From the NCBI GenBank assembly GCA_009927055.1, contig RFNS01000301.1, positions 1-49,357 of the forward strand: DNA of 49,357 bases. Reading direction: 5' to 3'. Below are positions 1 through 11,064 of the stretch, in pieces. The notes beneath the pieces were generated by a model. That model was not told the origin of the DNA, made no database searches, and saw only the letters and a list, made by a program, of their open reading frames with translations. This DNA is from Alphaproteobacteria bacterium. Its GTDB lineage: Bacteria > Pseudomonadota > Alphaproteobacteria > UBA9219 > RFNS01. Each line of letters starts with the position of its first letter. Positions within the stretch are counted from its first letter, which is position 1. A program made the position numbers and the translations under genes.

Positions 1-116
1 AAAGGTTGTGCGATTTCCTCATCTGTCATGCCCATGGCGTAATAATAGCTGCGATGCGGCGCGCTTTTGGCCCCCACAGAAACATGACGGCTTGGCAGTT
101 TAGATTTATCCCACAT
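1..116 (-). CDS. ilvD: Dihydroxy-acid dehydratase, N-terminal fragment cut by the window edge
   Basis: The minus-strand reading from the ATG at 116-114 gives 38 residues, beginning MWDKSKLPSRHVSVG and continuing with APHRSYYYAMGMTDEE. This is the characteristic N-terminus of IlvD/Edd-family dihydroxy-acid dehydratase, which makes the 2-keto acid precursors of valine and isoleucine using an Fe-S cluster. Only the start is visible; the Fe-S cysteines lie beyond the edge. It is divergent from the ATPase gene at 166 and close to ilvB-ilvH-ilvC, so most of the branched-chain pathway is clustered here. The identification rests on the conserved HRSYYYAMG segment. Confidence 0.85.
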   Translation of the reverse strand, partial: MWDKSKLPSRHVSVGAKSAPHRSYYYAMGMTDEEIAQP

Positions 117-165
117 GATGGCCCCTGCAGTTGGCGGTTAAAAAAGCTTGTGGCAGATTAACGCC

Positions 166-1020
166 ATGTTCAAAAGCAATCAATCATCGCTGCTGGAGAG
201 AATAGCAACCGCGCTTGAGCGCATGGCGCCCGCAAAGGCGGTGCTGCCGCCGTGGCATGCGGCCAGCGCCTTTGTGTGGCAGGCCGATGGTGTTTTGCAG
301 CCTGTGGCTTCTGTCAACGCGCTGCCGCTCGATTTGCTTTTGGGCATCGATCATCAAAAACAATCGCTGCTTCACAATACGCTGGCCTTTGCAGCCGGAA
401 AGCCGGCCAACAATGCGCTGCTGTGGGGCGCGCGCGGCACAGGAAAAAGCAGCCTGGTCAAGGCCGTTCAGCAGCATGTTTTTGTGCAGCATCAGCGGCC
501 TGTTGTGCTGGTTGACATTCACCGCGAGGATATTGGCACCCTGCCCCAGCTGCTGTCGATTATTCGCAAAACCCATACGCGCGTGATTATTTTTTGTGAT
601 GATCTTTCATTTAGCAAAGGCGATAGCAGCTATAAATCGCTGAAGGCCGTGCTGGAAGGCGGCGTAGAAGGCCGCCCCGATAACGCCGTGTTTTATGCCA
701 CCAGCAACCGCCGCCATTTATTATCGCGCGAGATGATTGAGAATGAACAATCGACCGCCATCATGCCAGGCGAGGCGGTGGAGGAAAATGTCTCTCTCTC
801 CGATCGTTTTGGCCTGTGGCTTGGGTTTCATCACCTTGATCAGGCCACTTATTTATCGATTGTTGAAAAATATGCGGCGCATGTTGGTGTGATGCTGCCC
901 GCCGAACAACTGCATGCCGAGGCGCTTGAATGGTCTGCCACCCGCGGGGCCAGATCGGGCCGTGTGGCGTGGCAGTTTATCACCGATTTGCAATCAAAAA
1001 CTTTGGTTGACCAACATTAA
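166..1020 (+). CDS. DUF815-family AAA+ ATPase
   Basis: This is an AAA+ ATPase of the DUF815 family, whose cellular role is not established. A Walker A motif (GARGTGKSS) follows the phrase NNALLWG. The family hallmarks ICDDLSF (as FCDDLSF, containing the Walker B acidic pair), YATSNRRHL (sensor 1 region) and SDRFGLWLGF follow in the expected order. The protein is 284 residues from the ATG at 166. A TTG in the same frame at 148 with a GGCGG 10 bases upstream would add six residues and cannot be excluded. It lies on the same strand as ilvB, 42 bases upstream of it, and is divergent from ilvD. No signal peptide or membrane segment is seen. Confidence 0.85.
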   Translation: MFKSNQSSLLERIATALERMAPAKAVLPPWHAASAFVWQADGVLQPVASVNALPLDLLLGIDHQKQSLLHNTLAFAAGKPANNALLWGARGTGKSSLVKAVQQHVFVQHQRPVVLVDIHREDIGTLPQLLSIIRKTHTRVIIFCDDLSFSKGDSSYKSLKAVLEGGVEGRPDNAVFYATSNRRHLLSREMIENEQSTAIMPGEAVEENVSLSDRFGLWLGFHHLDQATYLSIVEKYAAHVGVMLPAEQLHAEALEWSATRGARSGRVAWQFITDLQSKTLVDQH

Positions 1021-1062
1021 CCCTGACGGCTAAAGTGTTGTCTTGACACGAAAAGGTTCCCT

Positions 1063-2868
1063 TTGAGCACTGCCGCAAAAACCAACATTTCGCCCATGCC
1101 TGCCCCCTCTCTGTCGGGGGCCGAGATTGTTATTCGCGCCCTGCAAGATCAAGGGGTTGAGACAATTTTTGGTTATCCGGGCGGGGCCGTGCTGCCCATT
1201 TATGATGCGCTGTTCAAACAAAACAGCATTCAACACATTCTGGTGCGGCACGAGCAAGGGGCCGCCCATGCCGCCGAAGGCTATGCCCGATCGACCGGCA
1301 AGGTGGGGGTGCTGCTTGTCACCTCAGGCCCTGGGGCCACCAATACGGTCACCGGTTTGACCGATGCGCTGATGGACAGCATTCCGCTGGTGTGCATCAC
1401 GGGGCAGGTGCCCACATTTTTAATCGGTACCGATGCATTTCAAGAATGCGATACCACCGGCATCACCCGTCCCTGCACCAAGCATAATTTTTTGGTGAAA
1501 AACGTGGCCGATTTGCCGCGGATTATGCACGAAGCATTTGACATTGCCCGCACCGGCCGCCCCGGCCCTGTGGTGATTGATATCCCCAAAGATATTCAGT
1601 TCGCCGAAGCGCCTTATTTTGGCCCCGCACAAATTAAGCCGCGATACAAAAAAATTGCGGCCACGCCCAAAGCGCCAGAGAGCGCCGCCATCGAAAAAGC
1701 CTTGCATCTGATGACACACGCGGAACGACCCATTTTTTATACGGGTGGCGGGGTGATTAATGCGGGCGAAAAAGCCTCGGCCCTGCTTTCAAAACTGGTG
1801 CGGGCCACGGGTTTTCCATGCACCAGCACGCTGATGGGTCTTGGCGCCTATCCCACCGATGATCAGCAATTTCTGGGCATGCTGGGCATGCACGGCACCT
1901 ATGAAGCCAACATGGCCATGCACCAGTGCGATGTGATGATTAATGTGGGCGCGCGTTTTGATGATCGGGTCACAGGCAAGCTGAGCGAGTTCGCCCCCAA
2001 AGCCAAAAAAATCCACATCGATATTGACGCCAGCAGCATTAACAAAACCGTGCAGGCCGATGTGCCGATTGTGGCCGATGCCGCGCTGGCTTTGCAGGAA
2101 ATGCTGAACATCTGGCAGCAAAAAAACTATCATGCCCAACAGCCGGCGCTGCAAAAATGGTGGGGCCAGATTGGCGAATGGCGCGCGCGTGACAGCCTGC
2201 GATACAAACAATCAGACACCATTATCAAACCGCAATACGCGCTGCAGCGGCTGAACATTCATACACTCGATCGCGATGTTTTTTTCACCACCGAAGTGGG
2301 CCAGCATCAAATGTGGGCGGCCCAGTTCCTTACCTTCCGCAAACCCAACAGGTGGATGACATCAGGGGGCCTCGGCACCATGGGCTATGGCCTGCCGGCC
2401 GCCATTGGCGCGCAGCTGGCCCACCCCAACGCGACGGTAATTGATGTGGCCGGCGAAGCCAGCATTTTAATGAACATTCAGGAAATCTGCACCGCTGTGC
2501 AATATCGCCTGCCGGTGAAGGTGTTTATTTTGAACAATCAATGGATGGGCATGGTGCGCCAGTGGCAGGAGTTGATTCACGGCGGGCGCTATTCGCAAAG
2601 CTATACCGAGGCGCTGCCCGATTTTGTGAAACTGGCCGAAGCCTTTGGCGCCGTTGGCCTGCGCGCTGAAAAACCCTCGGATGTTGATGGCGTGATTGCC
2701 GAAATGCTGAACGTTTCTGATCGTCCCGCCATTGTCGATGTGTGTGTTGATCCTAAGGAAAATTGCTTCCCCATGATCCCCGGCGGCAAGGCCCATTATG
2801 AAATGATTTTGGGGCCCGATGATGAACCATCATCCTCCACCCCTGATGAAGGAAAAATGCTGGTGTAG
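1063..2868 (+). CDS. ilvB: Acetolactate synthase, large catalytic subunit
   Basis: Catalyses the ThDP-dependent condensation of pyruvate to acetolactate (or acetohydroxybutyrate), the first common step of valine, leucine and isoleucine synthesis. The N-terminal PYR domain shows FGYPGGAVLPIYD and the catalytic-Glu region RHEQGAAHAAEGYAR. SGPGATN and FQECDTTGITRP follow. The C-terminal PP domain has the ThDP/Mg motif as VAGEASILMN and then NNQWMGMVRQWQ. GEA in place of GDG is usual in several alphaproteobacterial enzymes. Length is 601 aa. The start is a TTG with an AAGG six bases upstream; an ATG at 1096 is an alternative. ilvH follows after two bases, so translation is probably coupled and the two subunits form one holoenzyme. 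Confidence 0.96.
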   Translation: MSTAAKTNISPMPAPSLSGAEIVIRALQDQGVETIFGYPGGAVLPIYDALFKQNSIQHILVRHEQGAAHAAEGYARSTGKVGVLLVTSGPGATNTVTGLTDALMDSIPLVCITGQVPTFLIGTDAFQECDTTGITRPCTKHNFLVKNVADLPRIMHEAFDIARTGRPGPVVIDIPKDIQFAEAPYFGPAQIKPRYKKIAATPKAPESAAIEKALHLMTHAERPIFYTGGGVINAGEKASALLSKLVRATGFPCTSTLMGLGAYPTDDQQFLGMLGMHGTYEANMAMHQCDVMINVGARFDDRVTGKLSEFAPKAKKIHIDIDASSINKTVQADVPIVADAALALQEMLNIWQQKNYHAQQPALQKWWGQIGEWRARDSLRYKQSDTIIKPQYALQRLNIHTLDRDVFFTTEVGQHQMWAAQFLTFRKPNRWMTSGGLGTMGYGLPAAIGAQLAHPNATVIDVAGEASILMNIQEICTAVQYRLPVKVFILNNQWMGMVRQWQELIHGGRYSQSYTEALPDFVKLAEAFGAVGLRAEKPSDVDGVIAEMLNVSDRPAIVDVCVDPKENCFPMIPGGKAHYEMILGPDDEPSSSTPDEGKMLV

Positions 2869-2870
2869 CC

Positions 2871-3377
2871 ATGCCCCAAACCGAACAACGTCATTGCTTT
2901 GCTGTTTTGGTGCATAACGAGCCCGGCATTTTGGCCCGCATTGCGGGGCTGTTTTCGGGGCGCGGCTATAACATTGATAGTCTGACGGTGTCTGAGGTTG
3001 ATGAGGAAGCCCATTCATCGCGCCTCAATATTGTAACACGCGGCACCGCGGCGGTGATTGAGCAAATCCGCGCCCAGTTGGGCCGCCTTATTCCTGTGCA
3101 GCGCGTGGCCGATTTGACCACGCAGGGCGATGTGATTGAACGCGATCTGGCCCTGTTAAAAGTATCTGTGACAGAACAAAACCGCGCCGCGATTATGAAG
3201 CATGCCGAACAATCGAAGGCGCACCCCGTTTATGTGGGCAAAAACACCATGATTTTTGAGCTGGCCGGCCACCCCGATGATATTGATACCCTGGTGGGCC
3301 TGCTGCGCCCCCTGGGCCTGATTGAAATTTCACGCACCGGCGTGGCCGCCATTGGCCGCGGTGATGAAACCCTTTAA
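2871..3377 (+). CDS. ilvH: Acetolactate synthase, small regulatory subunit
   Basis: Regulatory partner of IlvB, conferring stability and usually valine feedback inhibition. The 168 residues open with an ACT domain (about residues 7-80: HCFAVLVHNEPGILARIAGLFSGRGYNIDSLTV, read in two parts here), followed by the family C-terminal domain ending in the phrase LGLIEISRTGVAAIGRG. The ATG starts two bases after the ilvB stop codon, and ilvC begins 21 bases downstream, so the three genes form an operon. Length and domain order are normal. No anomaly was seen. Confidence 0.96.
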   Translation: MPQTEQRHCFAVLVHNEPGILARIAGLFSGRGYNIDSLTVSEVDEEAHSSRLNIVTRGTAAVIEQIRAQLGRLIPVQRVADLTTQGDVIERDLALLKVSVTEQNRAAIMKHAEQSKAHPVYVGKNTMIFELAGHPDDIDTLVGLLRPLGLIEISRTGVAAIGRGDETL

Positions 3378-3389
3378 CCCCACCTCTAG

Positions 3390-4783
<1,394 letters not shown>

Positions 4784-4892
4784 CTCAATACCCCGTCATT
4801 TTCTATGCCAGCCAGCATGCACCCGTCAAATACTTTCTGGCCCACAATGTGTGAAACTTGCAAGGCATGAACAGCAATGTTAGGAACGACAT

Positions 4893-5486
4893 ATGACTGA
4901 GACAAATCAGCCGTTTTCGGGCCAAAAACAGGCTATTTTCGGCCCTAAGGGAGAGCTGGTGCGCCGCTATGCCCGCGCCCTTTATGAAATGGCCCGTGAT
5001 GATGGCGCGTTGGAGGATATTCAGGCCCAAGCCGCCGTGCTGCTGGGGGCCATTCATCAGTCTGATGATTTTCAATATTTTTTGTCGTTCCCGCGCATCG
5101 CATCGTCAGAGCGTGAAAAGGCCTTGGCCGCTGTCGCCGAAAAAATATCGGCCCATCAGATATTCACAAATTTTTTGCGCCTTGTGGCCAGACAGCGCCG
5201 CACGCCCATTTTGGCTGATATTCTGCAATCGTTCCACAACACCTGCGCCGAGAAGCAGGGGCATCACGTGGCTCAGGTTGTTGCGGCCGCCCCGCTGTCT
5301 GATGAACAACAAAAAAAGCTTCAGCAGCTCATTCAGGCTCACACGGGCAAACATGTGCAGCTGTGCACAGAAATACGCCCCAGCTTGCTGGGTGGTTTGC
5401 AGGTTCGGTTGGGTTCATTGTTCATCGACAGTTCGGTGGATGGTCGTTTGCAACGCATGGCAAGGGCTTTGAAGGAGGCCGCATAA
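4893..5486 (+). CDS. atpH: ATP synthase F1 subunit delta
   Basis: OSCP/delta-family subunit, which joins the F1 head to the peripheral stalk of the ATP synthase. The 197-residue protein has the family helical N-terminal domain ([11 protein letters not shown] near residue 25), a central [10 protein letters not shown] segment, and the C-terminal signature [27 protein letters not shown]. The first 20 or so residues ([20 protein letters not shown]) are a short extension before the conserved core. AGGA at about 4881 precedes the ATG. atpA begins one base after its stop, as in standard alphaproteobacterial atpHAGDC operons, but here the operon stops after atpA. Confidence 0.95.
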   Translation: MTETNQPFSGQKQAIFGPKGELVRRYARALYEMARDDGALEDIQAQAAVLLGAIHQSDDFQYFLSFPRIASSEREKALAAVAEKISAHQIFTNFLRLVARQRRTPILADILQSFHNTCAEKQGHHVAQVVAAAPLSDEQQKKLQQLIQAHTGKHVQLCTEIRPSLLGGLQVRLGSLFIDSSVDGRLQRMARALKEAA

Positions 5487-5487
5487 A

Positions 5488-7017
5488 ATGGATATTCAGG
5501 TCAGCGAAATTACCAACATTCTGAAGCAGCAAGTGGCCGCCATGGCCAACAAGGCCGAGGTGAGCGAGATTGGCCAGGTGCTGAGCGTGGGCGATGGCGT
5601 GGCGCGCGTTTATGGCCTTGATAAAGTGCAAGCCGGCGAGATGGTCGAATTTCAAGATGGCACGCGCGGCATGGCCCTAAACCTTGAAACCGATAACGTC
5701 GGCATGGTGATTTTTGGGGATGACCGCAGCATCAAAGAAGGCGATTTGGTCAAACGCACGCAAACCATTACCGAAGTTCCGGTGGGCAAAGGCCTGCTGG
5801 GCCGCGTGGTCGATGCGCTGGGCAACCCTATTGATGGCAAAGGCCCGCTGAAAGATGTGGTGCGCAAACGGGTGGAGGTGAAAGCCCCCGGCATTATCCC
5901 CCGCAAATCGGTGCACGAGCCGATGCAGACAGGCCTGAAAGCCATTGATAGTCTGGTGCCCATTGGGCGCGGCCAGCGCGAACTGATTATTGGCGATCGC
6001 CAAACCGGCAAAACAGCGGTGGCGATTGATACATTCATCAACCAAAAAAATATCAACGCCAGCGGCAGTGATAAAGAAAAGCTTTTCTGCATTTACGTGG
6101 CCATTGGTCAAAAACGCAGCACGGTGGCCCACATTGTGAAGGCGTTGGAAGATGCCGGCGCCATGGAATATTCGATTGTGGTTGCCGCAACCGCCAGCGA
6201 ACCCGCGCCCATGCAGTTTTTGGCGCCCTACACCGGCTGCGCGATGGGCGAATTTTTCCGCGATAACGGCATGCACGCCCTGATTGTGTATGATGATCTT
6301 TCCAAACAGGCCGTTGCTTACCGCCAAATGTCGCTGCTGCTGCGCCGTCCCCCCGGCCGCGAGGCTTATCCGGGTGATGTGTTTTATCTGCACAGCCGCC
6401 TTCTGGAACGCGCGGCAAAGCTGAATGATGCGCATGGTGCCGGCTCACTCACCGCCCTTCCTGTCATTGAAACGCAGGCGGGCGATGTGTCGGCTTATAT
6501 TCCCACCAACGTTATCTCGATCACCGATGGCCAGATCTTTTTAGAAACGGGTTTGTTCTATAAGGGTATTCGTCCAGCCATTAACGTGGGTATTTCGGTC
6601 AGTCGTGTGGGTTCTGCCGCGCAAATCAAGGCCATGAAACAGGTGGCGGGCTCGATTAAGCTAGAACTGGCGCAATTCCGCGAAATGGAAGCCTTCAGCC
6701 AGTTTGCCAGCGATCTTGACCCCACAACCCAGCGTCTCCTCAACCGCGGCAGACGCCTGACCGAGTTGCTGAAGCAGCCCCAATACTCGCCCCTACCGGT
6801 AGAAGAACAAGTGTGCGTTATTTTTGCCGGCGTGCGCGGCTATCTGGATAAAATAGAGGTGAATAAGGTGACCGCGTTTGAGCAGGCACTGCTGAATGCG
6901 CTGCGCACCCGCGGGCAAGATATTTTACAGGCCATCCGCACCGATAAACAACTGAAGCCAGAGACAGAAGCCAAGCTGAAATCATTCCTTGAGGAAACGG
7001 TCAAAAGCTTCGCCTAA
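5488..7017 (+). CDS. atpA: ATP synthase F1 subunit alpha
   Basis: Non-catalytic nucleotide-binding subunit of the F1 hexamer. Walker A is GDRQTGKT at residues 169-176, the position also found in E. coli. The ATP synthase alpha/beta signature [14 protein letters not shown] follows near residue 360. The 509-residue length is normal, so the protein is intact. The next gene downstream is on the opposite strand and overlaps the atpA stop region by four bases (7014-7017). No trace of atpG, atpD or atpC is visible, so those subunits must be encoded elsewhere. Confidence 0.97.
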   Translation: MDIQVSEITNILKQQVAAMANKAEVSEIGQVLSVGDGVARVYGLDKVQAGEMVEFQDGTRGMALNLETDNVGMVIFGDDRSIKEGDLVKRTQTITEVPVGKGLLGRVVDALGNPIDGKGPLKDVVRKRVEVKAPGIIPRKSVHEPMQTGLKAIDSLVPIGRGQRELIIGDRQTGKTAVAIDTFINQKNINASGSDKEKLFCIYVAIGQKRSTVAHIVKALEDAGAMEYSIVVAATASEPAPMQFLAPYTGCAMGEFFRDNGMHALIVYDDLSKQAVAYRQMSLLLRRPPGREAYPGDVFYLHSRLLERAAKLNDAHGAGSLTALPVIETQAGDVSAYIPTNVISITDGQIFLETGLFYKGIRPAINVGISVSRVGSAAQIKAMKQVAGSIKLELAQFREMEAFSQFASDLDPTTQRLLNRGRRLTELLKQPQYSPLPVEEQVCVIFAGVRGYLDKIEVNKVTAFEQALLNALRTRGQDILQAIRTDKQLKPETEAKLKSFLEETVKSFA

Positions 7018-8855
7018 TCAGCCAGGGTTTGTCCTGCGCTGGCGCACACGGCCTTATTGATGGGTATGGCCTTCAGGCTATACACCAGCCGCAACCCATC
7101 GCCATAGATGCGATGCGATTGAATGTTTTTATCCTCGGCAAAGGCCGCGCCAAAATCGGCCAGGCCAACGCGTTCCACCACCGCGCTATCAAAACCAATG
7201 CACGCCAGCGCCTGCAATTGCATGGGCGGCGGCAGAGTGTTGAGCGATTTTATTCTTTCCCATTCCTGCGTGCCCTGCATCAGGCCGTAACTATACCGCC
7301 TCTCGCGCGACTGATCATACAAATATAATTTTGCCTGATGGTATGATTCCATATGGTTCATCGGGCGGGCTTCAGGGTATGGCATCAGCGGCAGGTTGGC
7401 CACGCGTTGCAGACCGCCATCATCCAGCGATGTCAGAACAGATTTGATGCTTTCGCGTTCCTGCGCAACATCTTGCGCTTTCGAAAAGCTATAGGCGGCA
7501 GGCAAATTCAGGCTTGGCAGCGCGCCATACATCACCGCCAGAAACACAAACCCATAAACATAAGGTTTTGAGGCGGGCCAGCGCCGCAGAATAAAATGTT
7601 GAATAACAAACGCCGCCACAATCCAGCACACGAAAAACAAATAAAACATCACGCGGCTTTGCGTGCGCATGATGGGGGTGACAAGCAGATTAAACAGATG
7701 CCCCACACCATAAACAGAAGCAAAAAGCACGCACGCCAAAATAATAAAAGCAGCCGCGCGGAGGAGAAGACTGCGTCGCTGCCCCGCAAATAAGAAGATA
7801 AGATGGCGCGAGCCCGCCGCACGACGCGCCCCCATGCCGGCCAAAAAAATGGGCACAACAAGGATAAGCCCCAACGAGCCAAGTACGCCGATATAGGTAT
7901 TGTTCCACCCTTCGGTCGATGGCGGCTGGGTCATAATGTATTGTTGAAAAAGTTCCTGCGCTCCGGGGGCATAGGGAATAAATAAATTGCCCAGCCGCAG
8001 GCCATACATCAGCTGTTCGTGAACGTGGCGTTGCGGCAAAGTGGCGCCTTGCTGGGCCGCCTCAACAAACGTTGGCGCCAGCAGCAGCAAATAAACGGCC
8101 ACGCTGAGAACAGTAAAAAGCATAAAATATTTTATCAGCATGGCATGCCTGCCAGGCAGCCTGAACAGCGCCACCAAAAACCCGCTGCCCACCACAATCA
8201 ATCCAAAAAAGAGCACATAAGCACTGCTGATGCCCAGCAGCACCGCCCCACAAAGGATGATGGCGGGGGCGGCCTTCAGCCTTGTGGCATGTTCACCCAC
8301 GCCACGCCGGAGGTATGATAAATAAATGGCAAGCCCCACAATAAACGGCACATGCGGCAGCAAACTGACCGCAGGATGAATGTGAAGTTGCGACAACACA
8401 AACAGGCATCCACCAAAACCCGCGGCCACGGCCAGTGATAAAAAAATGTTCAGACCAAGCCATCGGCCCACAAAAAACGCACCCAAAATATTTAACACCA
8501 CGCACCAATACATATAACTGTGGTAAAGTTGAAAAATATTCTGCGTGAATAAAGAAAGAAACCACACAAACAATCGCGGCATAAAGTCGGGGAAAGGAAA
8601 ACTGGAAAAATCGGCATAAGCCTGCGGAAAAGCCAGCTGTGCGTTGCTGTGCCAGCTTCCCTGCTGCACCAGCGCCTTGAACAGCATGGCCCATTGCGGA
8701 AAATCGCCACTTAAAAAATTCAATTCAGACCAGTTGAGATGCTGAAATCCCGGCAAAAAATAAGCATATGACAACACAAAAATCAGCAGCAACAAAAACT
8801 GCCACACAGGCAAGCGCATGCGCCGCGACCAGAGAGAAGACAAGGCGATTGTCAT
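7014..8855 (-). CDS. Large polytopic membrane protein of unknown function, GT-C-like architecture
   Basis: 613 residues. The first two thirds are a series of about ten to twelve hydrophobic helices (for example [34 protein letters not shown] and [18 protein letters not shown]). The last 150 or so residues are soluble, with phrases such as [29 protein letters not shown]. An acidic, aromatic first loop after helix 1 followed by many helices and a C-terminal soluble domain resembles GT-C glycosyltransferases or YfhO-like proteins, but I cannot point to a diagnostic catalytic motif. Its ATG overlaps the hflX stop (ATGA at 8852-8855), so it is probably the last gene of the dusB-to-hflX operon. Confidence 0.75.
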   Translation of the reverse strand: MTIALSSLWSRRMRLPVWQFLLLLIFVLSYAYFLPGFQHLNWSELNFLSGDFPQWAMLFKALVQQGSWHSNAQLAFPQAYADFSSFPFPDFMPRLFVWFLSLFTQNIFQLYHSYMYWCVVLNILGAFFVGRWLGLNIFLSLAVAAGFGGCLFVLSQLHIHPAVSLLPHVPFIVGLAIYLSYLRRGVGEHATRLKAAPAIILCGAVLLGISSAYVLFFGLIVVGSGFLVALFRLPGRHAMLIKYFMLFTVLSVAVYLLLLAPTFVEAAQQGATLPQRHVHEQLMYGLRLGNLFIPYAPGAQELFQQYIMTQPPSTEGWNNTYIGVLGSLGLILVVPIFLAGMGARRAAGSRHLIFLFAGQRRSLLLRAAAFIILACVLFASVYGVGHLFNLLVTPIMRTQSRVMFYLFFVCWIVAAFVIQHFILRRWPASKPYVYGFVFLAVMYGALPSLNLPAAYSFSKAQDVAQERESIKSVLTSLDDGGLQRVANLPLMPYPEARPMNHMESYHQAKLYLYDQSRERRYSYGLMQGTQEWERIKSLNTLPPPMQLQALACIGFDSAVVERVGLADFGAAFAEDKNIQSHRIYGDGLRLVYSLKAIPINKAVCASAGQTLAD

Positions 8856-10174
8856 AACATAAATTCTTTCTCAAACCGCGACAGTTGATCGGTCGCAATG
8901 GCCACCTTCAATCTGATGCGTTTTTGCGTATCTTTTCTTTCCAGCACATGCGCGTGTTGATAAAGCCAGGCCATGGCTTTGCCTTGGTCTGTGGGCAGAG
9001 AAAATTCGGCCACCACCTCATCCTGCGCAAAATAAGAATCGATGAGGGAGAGGAGCGCCTGAACCCCCTCGCCCGTCAACGCAGACAGCGCCACCTGGCC
9101 CGCGCTTTTTCCTGCTGTTTCTGTGGTGTGGGCATCGTCCATGGGGTCGTGCACGTTTTTGGAAGGCTGCCTCAAATGGTTGCGCCGCTGAAGTGTAGAA
9201 AGCAGATCGACCTTATTCAACACCTCGCACAGGCGCTTGTCATCGGCGTTAATGCCAATATCGGCCAGCACTTTCATCACGTCTTCTTTTTGTTGCGTGG
9301 CTTCATCAGCCGAGGCATCGCGCACATGGAAGATCAAATCAGCTTCCTGCACTTCTTCCAGCGTGGCGCGAAACGCCTCGACCAATTGCGTTGGCAAATC
9401 GGCAATAAAACCAACCGTATCAGAAATCATCACCCGACGGCCAGAAGGCAGCGTGAGGCCGCGCAGCGATGGATCGAGCGTGGCGAACAGCATATCCTTC
9501 GCCAGCACCGCCGAGGAGGTGAGGCGATTGAAAAGCGTTGATTTCCCCGCGTTGGTATAGCCGACAAGCGCGATGGTCGGCATCTCATGCCGCTGGCGCT
9601 GACGCCGCTGCATGCCGCGTGTTTTCCGCACCTCGGCCAATTCTTTTTGAATTTTTTTGATGCGATTCAGAATAAGCCGGCGGTCAATCTCTAACTGCGT
9701 TTCGCCAGGGCCGCCCAAAAAACCAAAACCGCCGCGCTGCCGCTCAAGGTGGGTCCAGCTTTTCACAAGCCGCGATCGTTGATAATCAAGTGCCGCCAGC
9801 TCAACCTGCAATTGCCCCTCTCGCGTGCGGGCGCGTGCGCCAAAAATTTCTAAAATCAGGCCTGTTCTATCGATAACCTTGCATGCCCAATCATTCTCAA
9901 GGTTTCTTTGCTGAACCGGACTAAGCGCCGCATCGACAATGACCAACTGAACGTTTTTTTGCGCGCATAATGTTTTAATGGCATCGACCCACCCCTTGCC
10001 CAGCAGATGCGATGGGCGCGGTTTATTGATGCGCACCGATAAAAGATCAACCACCACCAAATCAATCGCCTCGGCCAGCGCTTTGGCTTCGGCCAGAGCG
10101 TGTTCAGGCTCGCGCCACTGCGATTTTCCCGGAATTTCTGGCCTGATGACAACAGCGGCGGTAACTTTTGCCAT
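8852..10174 (-). CDS. hflX: Ribosome-associated GTPase HflX
   Basis: GTPase that binds the 50S subunit and can split stalled ribosomes, especially after stress. In the 440-aa form starting at the ATG of 10174 (AAGGA immediately upstream), the N-terminal HflX domain covers about residues 1-190 and includes ERQRGGFGFLGGPGETQLE. The G domain follows: G1 GYTNAGKS (205-212), a G3 DTVGF and a G4 NKVDLL. A longer upstream frame exists but would run into hfq, and the SD supports the shorter start. hfq ends four bases upstream. The hfq-hflX pairing is conserved across proteobacteria and supports the assignment. Confidence 0.95.
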   Translation of the reverse strand: MAKVTAAVVIRPEIPGKSQWREPEHALAEAKALAEAIDLVVVDLLSVRINKPRPSHLLGKGWVDAIKTLCAQKNVQLVIVDAALSPVQQRNLENDWACKVIDRTGLILEIFGARARTREGQLQVELAALDYQRSRLVKSWTHLERQRGGFGFLGGPGETQLEIDRRLILNRIKKIQKELAEVRKTRGMQRRQRQRHEMPTIALVGYTNAGKSTLFNRLTSSAVLAKDMLFATLDPSLRGLTLPSGRRVMISDTVGFIADLPTQLVEAFRATLEEVQEADLIFHVRDASADEATQQKEDVMKVLADIGINADDKRLCEVLNKVDLLSTLQRRNHLRQPSKNVHDPMDDAHTTETAGKSAGQVALSALTGEGVQALLSLIDSYFAQDEVVAEFSLPTDQGKAMAWLYQHAHVLERKDTQKRIRLKVAIATDQLSRFEKEFML

Positions 10175-10178
10175 ATCC

Positions 10179-10418
10179 TTATTCGTCAACAGAAACGGCC
10201 GATGACGGCATGACGGTTGAAATGGCGTGCTTATAAACAAGCTGCACATGGCCTTCGCGCTGAAGGATGAGCGAGAAATTATCAAACGATGTGATGATGC
10301 CCTGAAGCTTGACGCCGTTGATGAGGAAAACAGTGACGCTGATTTTATCGCGGCGACAGTGGTTCAGGAATGCATCCTGAACATTGACGGGCTTATCGCA
10401 TTTCGGTTTGTCGTTCAT
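10179..10418 (-). CDS. hfq: RNA-binding protein Hfq
   Basis: Hexameric Sm-like chaperone that pairs small RNAs with mRNAs. The ATG at 10418 gives 79 residues. The Sm1 motif is seen as [22 protein letters not shown], with the conserved QDAFLN segment before it, and Sm2 includes the diagnostic YKHAIST. The start overlaps the stop of the upstream HAD gene (ATGA), so translation is probably coupled. An upstream in-frame extension of 26 residues exists but lacks family similarity. The C-terminal tail is very short (about ten residues after the Sm core), as is common in alphaproteobacteria. Confidence 0.96.
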   Translation of the reverse strand: MNDKPKCDKPVNVQDAFLNHCRRDKISVTVFLINGVKLQGIITSFDNFSLILQREGHVQLVYKHAISTVMPSSAVSVDE

Positions 10419-11062
10419 GGCGCTTCTTTCAGAAATTGATGTTGCCAGACTTGGGTGAGTGCTGGCAAATCGGGCACGCGCAGGGCATCGGGCCACTCGG
10501 CCGCATCAAACGCGCCCACCATCACAGGCACAGCCCCGCTGGCGCGCGCAAAAACGCCATCGCCGGCCCTGTCGCCGACATAATAAATGCGTGCCTGTTG
10601 CGGCAGTAATAATTTTTCACGCATCCAGTCCATCATGGCGGTGTGGGGTTTATCGTGCGCGGCAACCCCGGCGCCCAGCAATGCCACAAAATAATCATCC
10701 CAACCCAAATGGCTGACTTCCTTGGTCAAAAAATGGTGCTGCTTGTTGCTGATAAGGCCGGTGCGAATGCCCGCCGATTTCAAGCGGCTTAAAATATCTT
10801 CTGCCCCCGCCATCGGTTGAAGAAAATTGAGATGGTGGACTGCAAACTGCTCATGAAAAATTTTTTTGGCTGTCTGCCAGTCATCGCCAAACCACTTGGG
10901 AAAACTATCGCGCACGCTGTAATAAGCCTGCTGATAACTGGTGGGCATATCCATCTCTGGCAGGCCATAAGTGCGGAAAGCGTGGTTCAACGCCTCCAAC
11001 ACCGCGCCCCAATTATCGGCCAGGGTCTGATCCCAATCAAAAAATATGGCGTCTGGTTTCAA
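10415..11062 (-). CDS. HAD-superfamily hydrolase, phosphoglycolate phosphatase-like
   Basis: Haloacid dehalogenase fold phosphatase of 215 residues. Motif I is [10 protein letters not shown], containing the nucleophile Asp9 and the acid/base Asp11. Motif II is GLISNK, and motif IV is YVGDRAGDG with the metal-binding acidic pair. The cap region between motifs I and II is helical (C1 cap), which fits the Gph/PGP type. The natural substrate cannot be read from sequence. It sits two bases downstream of ntrX and overlaps the start of hfq by four bases, so it is inserted in the ntrX-hfq interval of an otherwise conserved alphaproteobacterial cluster. Confidence 0.88.
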   Translation of the reverse strand: MKPDAIFFDWDQTLADNWGAVLEALNHAFRTYGLPEMDMPTSYQQAYYSVRDSFPKWFGDDWQTAKKIFHEQFAVHHLNFLQPMAGAEDILSRLKSAGIRTGLISNKQHHFLTKEVSHLGWDDYFVALLGAGVAAHDKPHTAMMDWMREKLLLPQQARIYYVGDRAGDGVFARASGAVPVMVGAFDAAEWPDALRVPDLPALTQVWQHQFLKEAP

Positions 11063-11064
11063 GC

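Noticed and set aside
1043-1048. TTGACA as an ilvB -35 box
   Set aside because: A matching -10 would fall inside the coding sequence and no good hexamer is there; TTGACC (1007) with TAAAGT (1031) is a better but still weak candidate.
2446-2475. GEA instead of GDG in the ThDP motif of IlvB
   Set aside because: This variant is known in other alphaproteobacterial acetolactate synthases and keeps an acidic metal ligand.
5677-6435. 252-codon minus-strand frame
   Set aside because: Antisense to atpA, which has full family motifs; an effect of codon bias on the opposite strand.
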